64,000 bases of DNA from Takakia lepidozioides. Taxonomy: Eukaryota; Streptophyta; Takakiopsida; Takakiales; Takakiaceae. The position numbers and the translations under genes were made by a program. The stretch is from the NCBI GenBank assembly GCA_030704615.1, contig CM060734.1, positions 45,648,042 through 45,712,041 of the forward strand. Direction: 5' to 3'. Position 1 is the stretch's first letter, and each line of letters opens with the position of its first letter. Shown here one piece after another: positions 62,335 to 64,000 of the stretch. A model generated the notes under the pieces. That model was not told the DNA's origin. It did no database searches and saw only the letters and a program-made list of their open reading frames with translations.

Positions 62335-63974
62335 ATGGCGGGCTCTTGTTCTGCGTTTGGTGTGGCCTTGGAGACCATGAAGCATGTGAAGACACAAGAA
62401 GGGGAGATGCTTACCAAGGAATTTCTGGATGTGTGCCGCAACGTGCTACCCGTCATTGGTAGGCCCCGTCTTTCCTATAATGTGTTCTTCATAGGCGTGA
62501 GTGACAGGCGTGATGTTTGTCATTAGTTCCTCATACTGCAACCCTTGATGATGTGCCGCAACTTTTTTCTCTGCAGATAAGTTTGGAACTTCTATGGCGA
62601 TGGTGAAGAATGATGTCGGTGGCAACATAGGGGTAATCTTCTTGCCATACCCTTGGAATTCATCAAGATAGAGTCTTGACGAATTTCTTTCAGAGTCTAG
62701 ATGGTGCTGGAAACTACTCTCTTTTTTACGTGTATGCTGCCTACTCAAATTCATCTAAAGAATTTTCATCCTTCAAGGGACCGGTAGGATGTTGGATTTG
62801 ATAATCATTACAGGGCCAATTGAATTGTAATTACTCTTAGGATGCATCTAGTTAACTTTTTGCCCTGCAATTCTGACGGAAGACTCTGACAGAGATTGGA
62901 TGCTCATCATGCGTCGGATCCAGTGGGCTGCAATCTGTTATATGACATTGTGAGCAAAGAAATTGCAGACAAGAAAGCGAAAGAGTCGTCAAGTTGTAGC
63001 AATGGTCTGTTATGGTTGACCAGGTGCACAGATCCGCCTAGTGCAATCTTTGTTGCAATAATTCAATGAATATATGACTGGATAGCCCTACCAAATCTCC
63101 CATGAAGAAACTGTGGAGTGGTTGTGAACACATGCATTTATCCAGTGGGGTGTCCCATTGAGGGGCTTTGATAGGGGAAAGTGGGCCCCAGTCCATATGG
63201 TATCATAAGAACTCTTCTCCTTACACTACCCCTCTCGCACATCTGACATTGTGTCTATGTCAACAGCAATGAGTGTAAAGGTGACAAACTATAAGATACA
63301 ACTTTGTTTTTTCATAAATTTCCAATCTAGCCAAGAGACAGACCTCAGCCAATAATACTACATCATTATTTCCTGGAAAGACTTCTCCTGATTTGTCGTC
63401 CTGAAATGCCTACACATTTCATACATTCTTACTTTACATTGACCAAAGACTTTATTATGTGCTTTAGGGCTATGGACTTTTTGGTGGAGCTATTTCGTAA
63501 TCTGCTCTCAAATCCAGACTGGACAATGACACAATGTGCTAGTGCATCCTACATCTCCACACTGAAAAAATTCCATGGCTGGATTGCAAGTGCTGCTTTC
63601 ACAGTAGGTGCAATTAATATAGAGCTGTGTGTGTTTTAGCAGGGCTTAAATAGTAGTATCCAACTGTGAATTTTATTCGGATTTAATCCTTATTTTGTTC
63701 TCTTTGGGCTATTTTTGTGTCAAGTAGTGGATGAAAGCACATACTTTCATTACAAAGCCACTGCAATTTGCAGGTGGCCATGAAGCTTGTTCCGGACAGG
63801 AGTAAGTTTGAGGAGCTATTGGGAGGTGGAAACTTGAATGATGACATAAAGAATTTTGTCACTGGATTTGCACCTATATTACAGGAAATCCACACGTTTT
63901 TGGTAAGTTCGTCAAATAAATCAAAGTTTTCAATAAGGGCGGAGCAATTCTTGAAGAGTTTGGTATTAGTTTGA
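62335..63974 (+). CDS. GLTP1-like: Glycolipid transfer protein (GLTP1 type)
   Basis: Five exons: 62335-62458, 62577-62632, 62893-63023, 63468-63603 and 63774-63974, with GT-AG borders and matching phases, giving 215 residues; Arabidopsis GLTP1 is about 200. The GLTP fold moves sphingolipids with sugar heads between membranes from the cytosol. Signature residues are visible: Asp, Asn and neighbours in VKNDVGGNIGRL for the sugar head, the stacking Trp in GLLWLTR, and the His in KKFHGW. Other conserved blocks are ETMKHVKTQEGEMLTKEFLD, AMDFLVELFRNLLSNPDW and MKLVPDRSKFEELL. The ATG is in the context ACGATGGCG. The tail (SSNKSKFSIRAEQFLKSL) is slightly longer than usual. Confidence 0.93.
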
Positions 63975-64000
63975 GACAAGTCTTATGTATGGTGGAGGTA

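Overview
This window is nuclear DNA of a land plant. The evidence is spliced genes with GT-AG introns, a run of the plant telomere repeat TTTAGGG, and plant gene families: an ABCB6/20-type ABC transporter, an 8-cysteine lipid transfer protein, a chloroplast D27-like protein, a plant GT92 glycosyltransferase and a GLTP1-type lipid transfer protein. Abundant LINE-type retroelements and long intergenic stretches suggest a medium to large genome, perhaps a non-seed or early-diverging vascular plant. That lineage guess is weak.

Layout. 1-2800 (minus): 5' part of an alcohol dehydrogenase-like gene with two tandemly duplicated first exons; its 3' part lies left of the window. 3200-4730: two strong hairpin-forming inverted repeats. 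5430-6246 (plus): a two-exon lipid transfer protein gene with TATA box and CT-rich leader. 6250-15500: mostly repeats, including a non-autonomous hAT element with a clean 8-bp target duplication, tRNA-derived SINE-like sequences and an interstitial telomere run. 15507-32354 (plus): a complete 13-exon ABCB transporter gene of 1408 codons, with LINE insertions in introns 4, 5 and 7. 32500-36900: LINE remnants in both orientations and a PPR fragment. 37298-38557 (minus): F-box/kelch gene broken by one in-frame TGA. 39490-41312 (minus): decayed LTR-retroelement gag-protease-dUTPase segment. 41313-42230: unrecognised open frame. 45836-48617: a rearranged duplicate of the DNA downstream of the ABCB gene, carrying scrambled and inverted ABCB fragments. 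48684-52713 (plus): complete four-exon GT92 gene. 56265-60253 (minus): D27-like gene. 62335-63974 (plus): complete five-exon GLTP gene.

The genes do not form a pathway; this is ordinary eukaryotic neighbourhood. The dominant theme is genome turnover: at least two LINE families (called LINE-1 and LINE-2 here) repeatedly inserted as 5'-truncated pieces, and a segmental duplication seems to have been patched with copies of a neighbouring gene. Gene models were assembled by eye from reading frames, splice dinucleotides, phase continuity and remembered family patterns. No alignment or search was run.
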